NCBI GenBank assembly: GCA_017993505.1
Contig: JAGOMP010000016.1
Span: 15,439-50,999 of the forward strand
DNA from: Planctomycetota bacterium
GTDB lineage: Bacteria > Planctomycetota > Uabimicrobiia > Uabimicrobiales > JABWCH01
Length of the DNA stretch: 35,561 nucleotides
Reading direction: 5' to 3'
Shown here: piece after piece, positions 24,243 to 33,076 of the stretch
Position numbering within the stretch: the first letter of the stretch is position 1
Layout of the letters: every line of letters begins with the position of its first letter
Program-made: the position numbers and the translations under genes
The notes under the pieces: model-generated
What the model saw: only the letters and a program-made list of their open reading frames with translations
Database searches by the model: none
Told to the model about the DNA's origin: nothing

Positions 24243-25172
24243 TTAATATTCGTCGTCATCAGCGATTCCACGCATGTTTTTTTCTTCTTCTTGTTCTTTG
24301 ATTCTTCGTACTACTTCTTTAATTAATCCAGGATTGATATGTTTCATAGATTTTTCAACTAAATATTTTTGTGTATACTTTTTCCCAAAATGGAAATGGA
24401 TAGAAGTTGCAAATGTGCCTTTACTATCTAAAATAATGTGTCGGCTGTTAGGAACTTGGAATCCTTTTTTACAAGCTGTGTGTCCTACAATTAAGATTTC
24501 ACAACCAACACGTTTTGCAAAAACATCTGCAGCTTGTTGTGTCAAATCACGTCCCCATACAAGTTTTTCCACCATGGCTCTAGCTTTTGGATCTTTTGCA
24601 TCTCTTCGAAAAAAATCTAGACTGTAATGGTGCATGTATTGAATAGGTGGTGTAGAATGAGAAATAAAAATTTTATTGGGCGATATACAAGCTAATGGCA
24701 TAGTTTTCATAAAATCTATCATTAGATCGCGAATTTCTTCATAATGGATGCCGTATTCCTTTTTCATGCCTTCTCGAAATAAAATATTATAACAAATACC
24801 ACCTTTTAAAATTTCACGTCCTAAAATTTCAGATAACTCATGGTTTCCTAAAATAATATGGACTCTATCGGGATATTTACTTTTTAATTTGACAATCTCG
24901 TCAATTAATAAAAAACTTTTATCTTCTTTTGCTTCATACGTATGCGTCGGTTCTTGAAGCACAAGATGCCTATTGGGATGCGAATCTAATTGAGCTGCTT
25001 GCACAATTTTTTGGAAATTTGGTAAATTTCCATGTAAATCTCCTAAAACAATAACATCTCCTTGTGTGGGAAACTCAATCAGTTCACCATGGCGATATTT
25101 ATCTTCTATATTCCCTCGGATAGCAAGGGCATATGCTGATTTTAATTTGCTTAATCTCTCATTATCGATCAA
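24243..25172 (-). CDS. divergent calcineurin-like metallophosphatase
   Basis: Predicted cytoplasmic phosphoprotein or nucleotide phosphatase of the calcineurin-like fold, 309 residues. Metal motifs are GDLHGN (44-49), GNHE (109-112), SHS near residue 170 and GHTA near residue 235. The usual second motif GDxVDRG is replaced by LVLQEPTHTY (70-79), so a standard metal ligand (Asp) is absent or replaced. This matches a type I recall from planctomycete genomes (QExxH in place of GDxxD). The start is TTG at 25170-25172, with AGGAG (25182-25186) nine bases upstream. It lies first in the minus-strand run, opposite the MFS-kinase operon. Confidence 0.8.
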   Translation of the reverse strand: MIDNERLSKLKSAYALAIRGNIEDKYRHGELIEFPTQGDVIVLGDLHGNLPNFQKIVQAAQLDSHPNRHLVLQEPTHTYEAKEDKSFLLIDEIVKLKSKYPDRVHIILGNHELSEILGREILKGGICYNILFREGMKKEYGIHYEEIRDLMIDFMKTMPLACISPNKIFISHSTPPIQYMHHYSLDFFRRDAKDPKARAMVEKLVWGRDLTQQAADVFAKRVGCEILIVGHTACKKGFQVPNSRHIILDSKGTFATSIHFHFGKKYTQKYLVEKSMKHINPGLIKEVVRRIKEQEEEKNMRGIADDDEY

Positions 25173-25181
25173 TGGTTGCTA

Positions 25182-25474
25182 CTCCTAAAAAAATAGACAA
25201 TTGCGCAGGAAAAACTGACATATCTATTATTTTGTCATACTTTTAACTTTTGATTTTTCAAAATTTCTTAATTCATTCAAAGAAACTTTCTTGAATATAT
25301 TATTTATAGCAATCTATAGGAAAAAAAGCAAGGTTTTTTATTACTAGAAAAAAAAACATAAGAAGACTAAATAATATAGAAAATAGAAGTTTTCCTTGTT
25401 ATAATACAAGATAATATATTGTGAGATAGAAATCAGATGATAGAAATTAAGGCAGATATATTCATAGGTGCAAA
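25182..25474. promoter_or_regulatory. divergent intergenic region between phosphatase and MFS-kinase operon
   Basis: The 302-bp gap holds regulatory sequence for both directions and no gene. The AGGAG site at 25182-25186 serves the phosphatase. An imperfect inverted repeat TTCAAAGAAA/TTTCTTGAA lies around 25277-25297. An extended -10 for the plus-strand operon is listed separately. No tRNA or riboswitch was recognised. Confidence 0.55.
25397..25405 (+). promoter_or_regulatory. extended -10 (TGTTATAAT) of the MFS-kinase operon
   Basis: TGnTATAAT is an exact extended -10. The region at the expected -35 position is only weakly similar to TTGACA, as is common for extended -10 promoters. The box sits inside a short palindrome CTTGT-TATAAT-ACAAG (25395-25410), which could also be an operator. 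The start codon is 70 bases downstream. Confidence 0.55.
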
Positions 25475-27349
25475 ATGAAATTACTAGACATAGAAAATCA
25501 TGAAATAAAGCCAACCTTATTAGGTATATCTCTATTTTTCTTCCGAGACACAGGCAAAGCCATTGGTTGGAGTGCAGTACAAGCTATTTTACTAAAACGT
25601 TGGGGGCTAGAAGGTTTTACTTGGTCATTTGTTATCTTTGCCTTATTAGCCATGGTAGGTTCCTTTATTTATCTTTTTTTTGCTGACACCATTAAAAAAG
25701 AAAAACTCATAAAAATTTATTGTAGCTACACAGGAATTTTGATGATTTTTTCTAGCGTATTTTTAGAAAATGCCACGAATGATGATAACCTTCTTGTATT
25801 TTCTATTTTAATGGCATTATCTTATGGAATAGGAACGTCCTCTTTAGGTGCACAAAGTTGGACGATCATTAATGAAGCATTTACACCTAAACAAGGTATT
25901 CGTATCTATCCCATTATTACATTAGCACCTGTGTTGGGAGGCATTATAGGCGGATTTTTACTCCAATTTCTTCCAGAATTAATAGGCACTCGTGGTTTAA
26001 TTTGCCTCTGGGGATTATCGATTTTATCTGTGATTCCGATTGTCAATATTTTTGAAGAAAATTACAAAATAAAAAAACAACTAGAAATTGAAGAAAAAAC
26101 AAAACCTTTTAATTTATTTAAGAATTTCAAAGATGGTTGTCAATATGCTTTGAAAAATCGACTAGTTTGGTGTTTAGCTGGCATTTGTATTTTATTTTGG
26201 TTTGTGGCTTCTTTAAAACATTATCAATATGGAAACATTATCAATCAAACATTTCAAAATGAAGTCACGTTGCAAAAATATTTTGGCTATTACAACATTT
26301 GTATGAATACCATGGTTTTATTTTTTCAAGTATTTATTACTGGAAATATTATTAAATCTTTAGGAGTTGGCAAAAGTTTATGTGTATTGCCATGTACTAT
26401 TGCAATTGGACTTCTCTGTATGGGAATTTTTCCTGTATTTTGGATTGCTTTTTTCATGCTTTTCTTTTGGGACTTGATTGCAATGACTATCCAAGGTACA
26501 GCATATCAACTTTCTTACCATGCTATTGAACATAATTATCGAGGGCGAATCCGTGGTATTTTAGATGGCTTTTTTAATCCTATAGGAGGCGTTTTAGGAG
26601 GTAGTTTTCTTTTAATCTTTAATAATTATTTTGTACATACAATTCCAGAATCCATTCAAAATATTTCTGTTACTTTCCTTGGATTAATTTTTGCTTTATT
26701 CTGGATTTTTCTAGCATTTCAAACAAAAAGAAGGTATTATAAAAGCATACTAGATAATTTACATAGTAAAGACAATCGAACATATTTAGATGCTTTAGAA
26801 ATGGTGGCGGAGATTAAAGGTACACATTTTGTTCATTCCCGTCAAAAAGAATTGGAAAATTTTGAACTTTCCAATAGTTCAATTCCAGCGATTCCTGGAG
26901 ATATCCAAAACGAAACAATGAGCATTGAAACAACAGATACAGAGATTATTTGGAAACGAAACGTATTACAAGGGCACTTAACTTTGTATTGTACTAAATA
27001 TAGTGGTTGTAAAAAAATGCAATTTGAATTGCATGATAATATATGGCAAGCCAAATACAAAAGCAACCATCTTATGATTCGAAAACAATATAAAAATTTT
27101 GAAAGATTAATCACAGTTTCCCCAGATATGATTTATTGGAAAGATGAAACTGGATACTTAGCTATTTTTTGGAAAAATAAATATATTTCTCATGTGGAAA
27201 TTGGAAATTTTATCAAAGATAAAATTGATGTAATTAAATGCAAAAGCAATGCATTTTTAGGTCCATATCAACTTAAAGAACATGGAAAGACAGTTTCACC
27301 CCAATCAAGATTATTATTAAATATTTCTATTTTAGGTCAAAAACTTTAA
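25475..27349 (+). CDS. Npt1/Npt2-like MFS transporter with cytosolic C-terminal extension
   Basis: Integral membrane protein of the major facilitator superfamily, 624 residues, about 11-12 helices to ~residue 425. The segment SWTIINEAFTPKQGIRIYP then GGIIGGFLL resembles the ADP/ATP-translocase-like Npt family, whose well known members exchange nucleotides. No substrate is implied here. Residues 430-624 form a soluble tail that I do not recognise (YLDALEMVAEIKGTH suggests short helical repeats). The ATG is preceded by AGGTGCAAA. It lies 18 bases upstream of the kinase gene and probably shares its promoter. Confidence 0.75.
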   Translation: MKLLDIENHEIKPTLLGISLFFFRDTGKAIGWSAVQAILLKRWGLEGFTWSFVIFALLAMVGSFIYLFFADTIKKEKLIKIYCSYTGILMIFSSVFLENATNDDNLLVFSILMALSYGIGTSSLGAQSWTIINEAFTPKQGIRIYPIITLAPVLGGIIGGFLLQFLPELIGTRGLICLWGLSILSVIPIVNIFEENYKIKKQLEIEEKTKPFNLFKNFKDGCQYALKNRLVWCLAGICILFWFVASLKHYQYGNIINQTFQNEVTLQKYFGYYNICMNTMVLFFQVFITGNIIKSLGVGKSLCVLPCTIAIGLLCMGIFPVFWIAFFMLFFWDLIAMTIQGTAYQLSYHAIEHNYRGRIRGILDGFFNPIGGVLGGSFLLIFNNYFVHTIPESIQNISVTFLGLIFALFWIFLAFQTKRRYYKSILDNLHSKDNRTYLDALEMVAEIKGTHFVHSRQKELENFELSNSSIPAIPGDIQNETMSIETTDTEIIWKRNVLQGHLTLYCTKYSGCKKMQFELHDNIWQAKYKSNHLMIRKQYKNFERLITVSPDMIYWKDETGYLAIFWKNKYISHVEIGNFIKDKIDVIKCKSNAFLGPYQLKEHGKTVSPQSRLLLNISILGQKL

Positions 27350-27367
27350 CATTTGTGGAGGATATTC

Positions 27368-30310
27368 ATGCGACCGTTACAACACCATAATGCGCATATG
27401 CCAAACATTTCAGGAGAACGATGGCAACCTCCTCAACATTTTCGAAACTATGTACTAGAACAAGAAATTGATGGGGGCGGCATGGGTATTGTGTACAAAG
27501 CACGCACCATTAGCGAACAACGAGTCGTTGCAATTAAATTTTTATTAGATAAAGCACAACATCGAAGATTTTCTCGAGAAATGGATGCAGGGCAACGTTT
27601 AAAACATCCAAATTTTGTACGTTACCATGATACAGGCGAAATTGATGGATATTTTTATATTGTCATGGATTTTATCGAAGGAAAACCATTAAAAAAATAC
27701 ATGAGTCAGGCGAATTTAACAGCTGATGAAAAATTGGCATTATTTAAATCTATTGTGGCTGCTATGGCATATGCTCATAGTCGAGGAATTATCCATCGAG
27801 ATTTAAAACCAGCCAATATTTTAGTCAACACAAAAGGTGAACCCATTATTCTAGATTTTGGTTTAGCAAAATATATTAAGCAACAAGATAATGCAACTGC
27901 TTTAACTATTGAAGGACAAATTCTTGGTACTCCAGGATACATGTCACCAGAACAGGCACGAGGTGAAATTGAAAACCAAGATGCTAGAAGTGACATATTT
28001 TGCTTAGGTATTATTTTATATGAAATGTTAACAGGACGAAATCCTTTTGAAGGTGCTAATTTTTTAGAAGTTTGTTATAACATTGCACATAAAACAGCCC
28101 GTAGTTTAGAGGAAGTTCTCCCTGGAACTCCACCACAATTATCCAATATTGTAAAAAAAGCATTGGCTCCAGAACGAGAAGATCGTTATCAAACTGCTGC
28201 AGAATTTAGTCGCGATATGGATGAATATATTCAAAAGAGACTAGAATCACAATATCCAACCATTATCTTTGAAGAAAACAAGGCAGATTATAAACAACCC
28301 ATCTTAGCAGAAGAAGATTATGATCAACCCATCTTAGCGAGCGATATAGAAACGCCCATGCCAGATGATGTAGAGGAAGACACACGAGACATCCCACCAG
28401 AAGAACAAAATATTATACAAGGTGCTAGTATCCCTGTACATTATAAGTCTTCTGAAAAATTTATTTCTCCATCTTTGAAACAAAGCGAACAATGGCTTGA
28501 AACAAACGAACAACACATAGAGTCTGATAAAAAAGAGGATGCTCCTAAAGATTCAGAACAATTCAAAGAACAATTCATAGAGTCTGATAAAAAAGAGGAT
28601 GCTCCTAAAGATGCAGAGCAAATCAAAGAACAATTCATAGAGTATGATAAACAAGAGGATGCTCTTAAAGATTCAGAGCAAATCAAAGAACAATTCATAG
28701 AGTATGATAAACAAGAGGATGCTCCTAAAGATATAGATTTAGATCCAACAAAAGAACACCGAATTATTTTTGAGAAACAAAGCGATTCTCTTAAAGATTC
28801 AAATCAAACAAAAGAACATCGGATTACTTTAGGAGATTCTGCGAAAGATTCTGATCAAACAAGCGAAGAACGCATTGATTTTGAAAAACAACATGAAGCA
28901 TATAATTTGGGTTCAGGAAGTTTAGCACATATACAACAAAAATTTAGTACTACAAAAAGAAATTTTACTTCTAGCAATATTCCTAAACAAAGTCGACATC
29001 ATTCTAGTATTCCATTACAAAGCAGTACTCCATGTCCAAATTTAGCAAGCAATCTTCCTAATGCAAATTTGCCTGGTAATGCATCCTTTAATCTAAATAT
29101 TCCTACTGCACCATCTCCAGTGGTAAATTTGAATCCAACTTTCAATGTCAATAATCCGATTGTTTCACAGAATGTGCCTAATTATAATGCAACATTCCCA
29201 ACAAATGCTTCCTCTACTCTATCAAAGCCACAAACAACACCTCTGAATATTCCTCAAATGTCTCCTTCTAGTTTCAGTAGAGCTACTCAAACTTTCAATA
29301 CTGTTCCTTCACATCGGAGTTTTAATCGAACAACACAACAATTCAATTCATTTAAACCTAATCGAAACCATAATGCTTCGCAAAATTTTAATACAGGATC
29401 TCCTCCAAGAGGTTTCCCAGTACCACCTATAGCAACACCTCCTGCTCTTTCCACTCCTCCTATAGGTCATTCTTCAGGATCTGTTCGAAGTACTCCTATA
29501 GCACCTTCGCCTTCATTATGTCCTGTTCGAAGTACTCCTATAGCACCTTCCCCCTCATCAGAACCTGTTCGAAGTACTCCTATAGTTCCGTCAGTAGAAC
29601 CTGTTAGAAGTAATATAAAACGCACTGTAAATCCAAATATTCCCCAGAGTTTACATTCCCTACAACGTGGAATTAGTACTATAAAAAAACAAATTCGTGT
29701 ATCGCCCAATGCATTGCAACAATCCAAATCTATAGAAGAAGATGGCATTACATTTGATAAACAAGATACACAAGCATCTATTGAATCTTCTGTAGAAGTG
29801 AGAAAAGTTCTTTGTCCTTCTTGTGGAGTTTTAAATATGTCTCAAACTGGATTTTGTTATCACTGTAAAGAACAACTTTGGGAAACTTCAGATTCTAAAG
29901 ACAAAAGTAAACAAAATCGAAGAAAAACTCCATACCAAACAGAAATAGAAAATATGCCACAGAATACTCTTCATTTTTGGGATAAATTTTTATGGATTTT
30001 AGGCATGATTGGTTTTCCATTTGCATATCTGCCCATTGGTCTTCATTATAATATGCCTTGGTACGGATACATTGTTCCTTGTGTTTTGGGAATATTAATG
30101 TGCTTATTCTTGCAAAAAAAACATGCCATTATACATATGGGATTAGTAGGATTTTTCATCATTTCCATGCTAATACCTATTATTCAATATCTATTTCAAT
30201 TGACCCCTACTCTCCATACTTGGAATACACTTTGGAGTGTCTTATTATTGTTATTAAATGGATTTATGATTACTTTCTTTTATAAAATTCATAATTTATC
30301 TTTACATTGA
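27368..30310 (+). CDS. Ser/Thr protein kinase, repeat-rich, C-terminal zinc ribbon and membrane helices
   Basis: A Hanks-type kinase of 980 residues. GGAGG (27357-27361) lies six bases before the chosen ATG at 27368-27370; an upstream TTG is rejected. The kinase domain is intact: GGGMGIVYKA loop (36-45), Lys 57 (VAIKF), HRDLKPAN (143-150), DFG (163-165) and GTPGYMSPEQ (187-196). A linker with 20-residue repeats (about 380-510) and Pro/Asn/Ser-rich sequence follows, then 14-residue repeats (PVRSTPIAPS, about 705-750). A zinc ribbon (Cys 816, 819, 830, 833) precedes four hydrophobic helices to the C-terminus. The catalytic domain is probably cytosolic. Phosphorylation targets are unknown; the Thr-acidic scaffold is a possible one. 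Confidence 0.93.
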   Translation: MRPLQHHNAHMPNISGERWQPPQHFRNYVLEQEIDGGGMGIVYKARTISEQRVVAIKFLLDKAQHRRFSREMDAGQRLKHPNFVRYHDTGEIDGYFYIVMDFIEGKPLKKYMSQANLTADEKLALFKSIVAAMAYAHSRGIIHRDLKPANILVNTKGEPIILDFGLAKYIKQQDNATALTIEGQILGTPGYMSPEQARGEIENQDARSDIFCLGIILYEMLTGRNPFEGANFLEVCYNIAHKTARSLEEVLPGTPPQLSNIVKKALAPEREDRYQTAAEFSRDMDEYIQKRLESQYPTIIFEENKADYKQPILAEEDYDQPILASDIETPMPDDVEEDTRDIPPEEQNIIQGASIPVHYKSSEKFISPSLKQSEQWLETNEQHIESDKKEDAPKDSEQFKEQFIESDKKEDAPKDAEQIKEQFIEYDKQEDALKDSEQIKEQFIEYDKQEDAPKDIDLDPTKEHRIIFEKQSDSLKDSNQTKEHRITLGDSAKDSDQTSEERIDFEKQHEAYNLGSGSLAHIQQKFSTTKRNFTSSNIPKQSRHHSSIPLQSSTPCPNLASNLPNANLPGNASFNLNIPTAPSPVVNLNPTFNVNNPIVSQNVPNYNATFPTNASSTLSKPQTTPLNIPQMSPSSFSRATQTFNTVPSHRSFNRTTQQFNSFKPNRNHNASQNFNTGSPPRGFPVPPIATPPALSTPPIGHSSGSVRSTPIAPSPSLCPVRSTPIAPSPSSEPVRSTPIVPSVEPVRSNIKRTVNPNIPQSLHSLQRGISTIKKQIRVSPNALQQSKSIEEDGITFDKQDTQASIESSVEVRKVLCPSCGVLNMSQTGFCYHCKEQLWETSDSKDKSKQNRRKTPYQTEIENMPQNTLHFWDKFLWILGMIGFPFAYLPIGLHYNMPWYGYIVPCVLGILMCLFLQKKHAIIHMGLVGFFIISMLIPIIQYLFQLTPTLHTWNTLWSVLLLLLNGFMITFFYKIHNLSLH
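28501..28740 (+). repeat. 60-bp coding repeat, four near-identical copies
   Basis: The 20-residue unit (KEQFIESDKKEDAPKDSEQ type) recurs exactly every 60 bases at 28501, 28561, 28621 and 28681. About three more decayed copies follow to ~28890 (KEHRI then DSLKDS). Unit variants differ at few positions, and the reading frame is kept throughout. Confidence 0.9.
29481..29616 (+). repeat. 42-bp coding repeat (PVRSTPIAPSPSSE type)
   Basis: Units start with CTGTTCGAAGTACTCC at 29481, 29523 and 29565, and a variant at 29601. They encode proline/serine-rich linkers, in frame, ahead of the zinc ribbon of the kinase. Confidence 0.85.
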
Positions 30311-30324
30311 GAAACTTAAAAAAT

Positions 30325-31644
30325 ATGGAAAAAGTATTAGAAAAAATACAAAATCGAACTGTAAAAATTGGTATTATTGGCTTAGGATACGTTGGATTAC
30401 CTCTTTTAATATCTTTTAGTGAAGAACATTTTCATTTATATGGTTTTGACATTGATCCTAATAAAATTCAACAACTACAAGAAAATAAAAGTTATATCAC
30501 ACATATTTCTTCTGAAAGTATACAAAAACTCAACCAAAGAAATAGTTTTCAAGGCACTACAGATTTCTCTCGATTAAAAGAAGTAGATATTATCATTATT
30601 TGCGTTCCTACACCTTTAGGGAAACACCATGAACCAGACCTGCAATACATAATTCAAACAACAGAAACAATTCAACAATATCTACAAAAACAACAACTTA
30701 TTATTTTAGAATCTACCACATATCCTGGCACTACAGAAGAAGTACTCAAACCTATTTTAGAACAAACTGGATTCAAAGAAGGAAAAGATTTTTACTTAGC
30801 ATATTCACCAGAAAGAGAAGATCCAGGAAATCCAATATATAGCACTCGAAAAATTCCTAAAGTAGTAGGATCAGACACAGAACAAGGGAAAATTTTAGCA
30901 AATGCATTGTATAGCACTATTGTTCCTGAAACAGTGACTGTAAGCAATACAAAAACAGCAGAAGCTGTAAAAATTACAGAAAATATTTTTCGTTCTGTAA
31001 ACATTGCACTTGTCAATGAATTAAAAATGATCTATCAAAAAATGGGGATTAATATCTGGGAAGTCATTGATGCAGCTAGCACAAAACCATTTGGTTTCAT
31101 GCCTTTTTATCCAGGACCTGGTTTAGGAGGACATTGCATTCCCATTGATCCTTTTTACTTAACATGGAAAGCACGAGAGTACGGTCAAATTACAAGATTC
31201 ATTGAACTTGCAGGAGAAATCAATACACAAATGCCAAGCTATGTCATCCAACAACTTATGGAAAAACTCAATGAACAAAATAAACATCTACAAAACTCTC
31301 GCATTTTAATATTAGGGATGGCATATAAAAAAGATGTAGACGATATACGGGAAAGTCCAGGTCTAACTATTTTTCGACTCCTTTTAGAAAAAAAAGCCAT
31401 TGTTGACTACTACGACCCCTTTATACCAGTAATTCCTAGCACTCGAGAATTTCCAGAAATCGAAGGCATCCAATCTATACCATGGAATCCCTATACATTT
31501 GCAAAATACGATGCCATTTTGATTATCACAAATCATAGCAAAGTAGATTATGAAACATTAGTAGAATGTGCAAATCTTGTTCTAGATACAAGAAATGCTA
31601 CTAAAAACATACAAAAACATCGAAATAAAATTCATTTAATATAA
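30325..31644 (+). CDS. UDP-N-acetylglucosamine-type 6-dehydrogenase (WbpA/WecC family)
   Basis: NAD-dependent nucleotide-sugar dehydrogenase that oxidises UDP-sugar C6 to the uronic acid for surface polysaccharide synthesis. Starting at the ATG 30325 it has 439 residues, the usual length. Motifs are the Rossmann GIIGLGYVGLPL, VPTPL, ESTTYPGTTEE, SPEREDPGN, a helix ENIFRSVNIALVNEL, and GLGGHCIPIDPFYL with the catalytic Cys. The C-terminal ILGMAYKKDVDDIRESP is typical. WbpA-like features fit UDP-GlcNAc or a related sugar better than UDP-glucose; the exact substrate is uncertain. It starts 14 bases after the kinase stop (or at a TTG overlapping it). No glycosyltransferase gene is nearby. Confidence 0.9.
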   Translation: MEKVLEKIQNRTVKIGIIGLGYVGLPLLISFSEEHFHLYGFDIDPNKIQQLQENKSYITHISSESIQKLNQRNSFQGTTDFSRLKEVDIIIICVPTPLGKHHEPDLQYIIQTTETIQQYLQKQQLIILESTTYPGTTEEVLKPILEQTGFKEGKDFYLAYSPEREDPGNPIYSTRKIPKVVGSDTEQGKILANALYSTIVPETVTVSNTKTAEAVKITENIFRSVNIALVNELKMIYQKMGINIWEVIDAASTKPFGFMPFYPGPGLGGHCIPIDPFYLTWKAREYGQITRFIELAGEINTQMPSYVIQQLMEKLNEQNKHLQNSRILILGMAYKKDVDDIRESPGLTIFRLLLEKKAIVDYYDPFIPVIPSTREFPEIEGIQSIPWNPYTFAKYDAILIITNHSKVDYETLVECANLVLDTRNATKNIQKHRNKIHLI

Positions 31645-31650
31645 AATACA

Positions 31651-31899
31651 ATGAATAGAACAAAACAAAAAGTCAAAACCTTCATGATGAAAAGCCTTCG
31701 TGCCAGACGCCTATTCTTTCTGAAAGCGGGGAAGCGATATATTATTGGTCAATTTTGGCTTGTTCCCTTAAAAGATCCAATTGTACTAGCAACACATAGA
31801 AAATTAGGCAATCCACATCCTGTTACTATATATGGAATCGTTGTTCCAACACAAGATGCTAAAGAATTTATCCAAACTTATAAAAGCATAAAACTATAA
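31651..31899 (+). CDS. small basic hypothetical protein
   Basis: An 82-residue protein that I do not recognise. It starts six bases after the dehydrogenase stop and ends exactly at the terminator hairpin, so it is the last gene of the plus-strand operon. It is basic, with a strand-rich middle (RYIIGQFWLVPLK, TIYGIVVPTQ) and no signal peptide or membrane helix. No ribosome binding site is clear, and internal ATGs at codons 12 and 13 are alternatives. Confidence 0.55.
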   Translation: MNRTKQKVKTFMMKSLRARRLFFLKAGKRYIIGQFWLVPLKDPIVLATHRKLGNPHPVTIYGIVVPTQDAKEFIQTYKSIKL

Positions 31900-31932
31900 A
31901 AAAAGTTCGTTGTTTTTCAACGAACTTTTTTT
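31898..31932. terminator. strong bidirectional terminator
   Basis: GTTCGTTG (31905-31912) and CAACGAAC (31918-31925) pair perfectly around TTTTT, flanked by A7 (31898-31904) and T7 (31926-31932). On each strand the hairpin is followed by a T tract. It separates the convergent plus operon and the minus-strand YdjM-like gene. Confidence 0.9.
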
Positions 31933-31962
31933 ATAAAACAATTTATAATAATATCCATTGTT

Positions 31963-33042
31963 TTATGCAAAACTATCTTCTACTTCTTTTAATACTTCTG
32001 TCTGATGAAGTATATCTTTTTTTATGCCTGTAGGAGTAAAATCAGGAATAGGATTTTTCTTTGCATCATATTTTTCCCATAAAGATATGAGTTTATCTCC
32101 TAAATAAATCAATGCAAGAGGTCCTAAATAAATAAATATGAAATATTGCCAAAAAGGCATGTTGATCATGCGTACAGCATTATTGGCGTCCATATTAAAA
32201 AGAATAATCGTAACTGCCAGCCAAACTGTAGAAAAATTCGGCCAAGCATCGCCTGAGTGCATAGTTTTTGTGCCTATGGTCTTATTTTTTGTAAATGGCC
32301 AAAATAAATTACTTCCCATATAACCTAGTTGATCTTGTAAAACATGAACCCATACTCCTGAAGTAATGACGAGTCCATAAATCACAGCTTTCGACCAGCC
32401 TAGCCAAAAACCTAATAAAAACCATCCAATCAAGCCTAAATACACGCCCAAAGTTAAGCTATGACTCCAACGTCTATGCCAAGATAAAAAATCGAGTTTA
32501 ATCGTACCATCTTTTTGTGGAATGAACATAAAAGATGGCCCTGTCATAATATCTACAAACGTTTCTTTATCATAAACTTGTTTAGAAATTTGGCAATGGA
32601 TATCTGCTTCTGCTACTGTTTTTCCTGAAAGCTCTGTATTAGGATAAGGAACTTTGGAAAAATTTACAAGATTTCCCATAGTGACACGAACTTTTTTATT
32701 ATCAATATCAAAAAAGATGCGATATTGTCGCCAAGTATCAGAGCCTTTTTTAATGGTGTGCATGATAATAGATTTTGGTTGTTGAGAATCATGAGCATCA
32801 TTCAAAGCTTGGGCAATAGTATCAGCAATCATTTGAGGATCTGGATTTCTAGGATCTGGGTCTACAATATAATCGTATTTTTCAAAAAATTGACAAAATT
32901 TAAAATCTATTGTATCTGGTAAAATTCCAAAAATCCCACCAAGTACAATAATATATGAATTCTCTAATTGCGATATTTGCATAGCTTGTGGAAAACATGT
33001 AGCTGCTGCAACGCCAGAAATAAAATGAGTTAACCCTTTCAT
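31963..33042 (-). CDS. YdjM/DUF457-type membrane-bound metal-dependent hydrolase-like protein
   Basis: An integral membrane protein of 359 residues, start MKGLTHFISG with AAGG about seven bases upstream. Characteristic features are HFISG at the N-terminus, LPDTIDF (Asp 43 and 46), HRRWSHSL around residue 190 and HVLQDQLGYMGSNLFWPF around residue 235, the layout of the YdjM/LexA-regulated membrane hydrolase family. About 120 residues between the two parts form a soluble insert starting DYIVDPDPRNPDP, which is unusual for the family. Whether it is a true hydrolase is unproven. It faces the plus operon across the bidirectional terminator. Confidence 0.8.
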   Translation of the reverse strand: MKGLTHFISGVAAATCFPQAMQISQLENSYIIVLGGIFGILPDTIDFKFCQFFEKYDYIVDPDPRNPDPQMIADTIAQALNDAHDSQQPKSIIMHTIKKGSDTWRQYRIFFDIDNKKVRVTMGNLVNFSKVPYPNTELSGKTVAEADIHCQISKQVYDKETFVDIMTGPSFMFIPQKDGTIKLDFLSWHRRWSHSLTLGVYLGLIGWFLLGFWLGWSKAVIYGLVITSGVWVHVLQDQLGYMGSNLFWPFTKNKTIGTKTMHSGDAWPNFSTVWLAVTIILFNMDANNAVRMINMPFWQYFIFIYLGPLALIYLGDKLISLWEKYDAKKNPIPDFTPTGIKKDILHQTEVLKEVEDSFA

Positions 33043-33076
33043 TTTTTTACCTTTATAATAATGGTTTTATTAACTT

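Noticed and set aside
25173..25474. tRNA or riboswitch in the divergent gap
   Set aside because: No cloverleaf or known aptamer core could be drawn by eye.
28501..28740. CRISPR-like spaced repeats
   Set aside because: Units are contiguous, in frame and without spacers; they are coding repeats.
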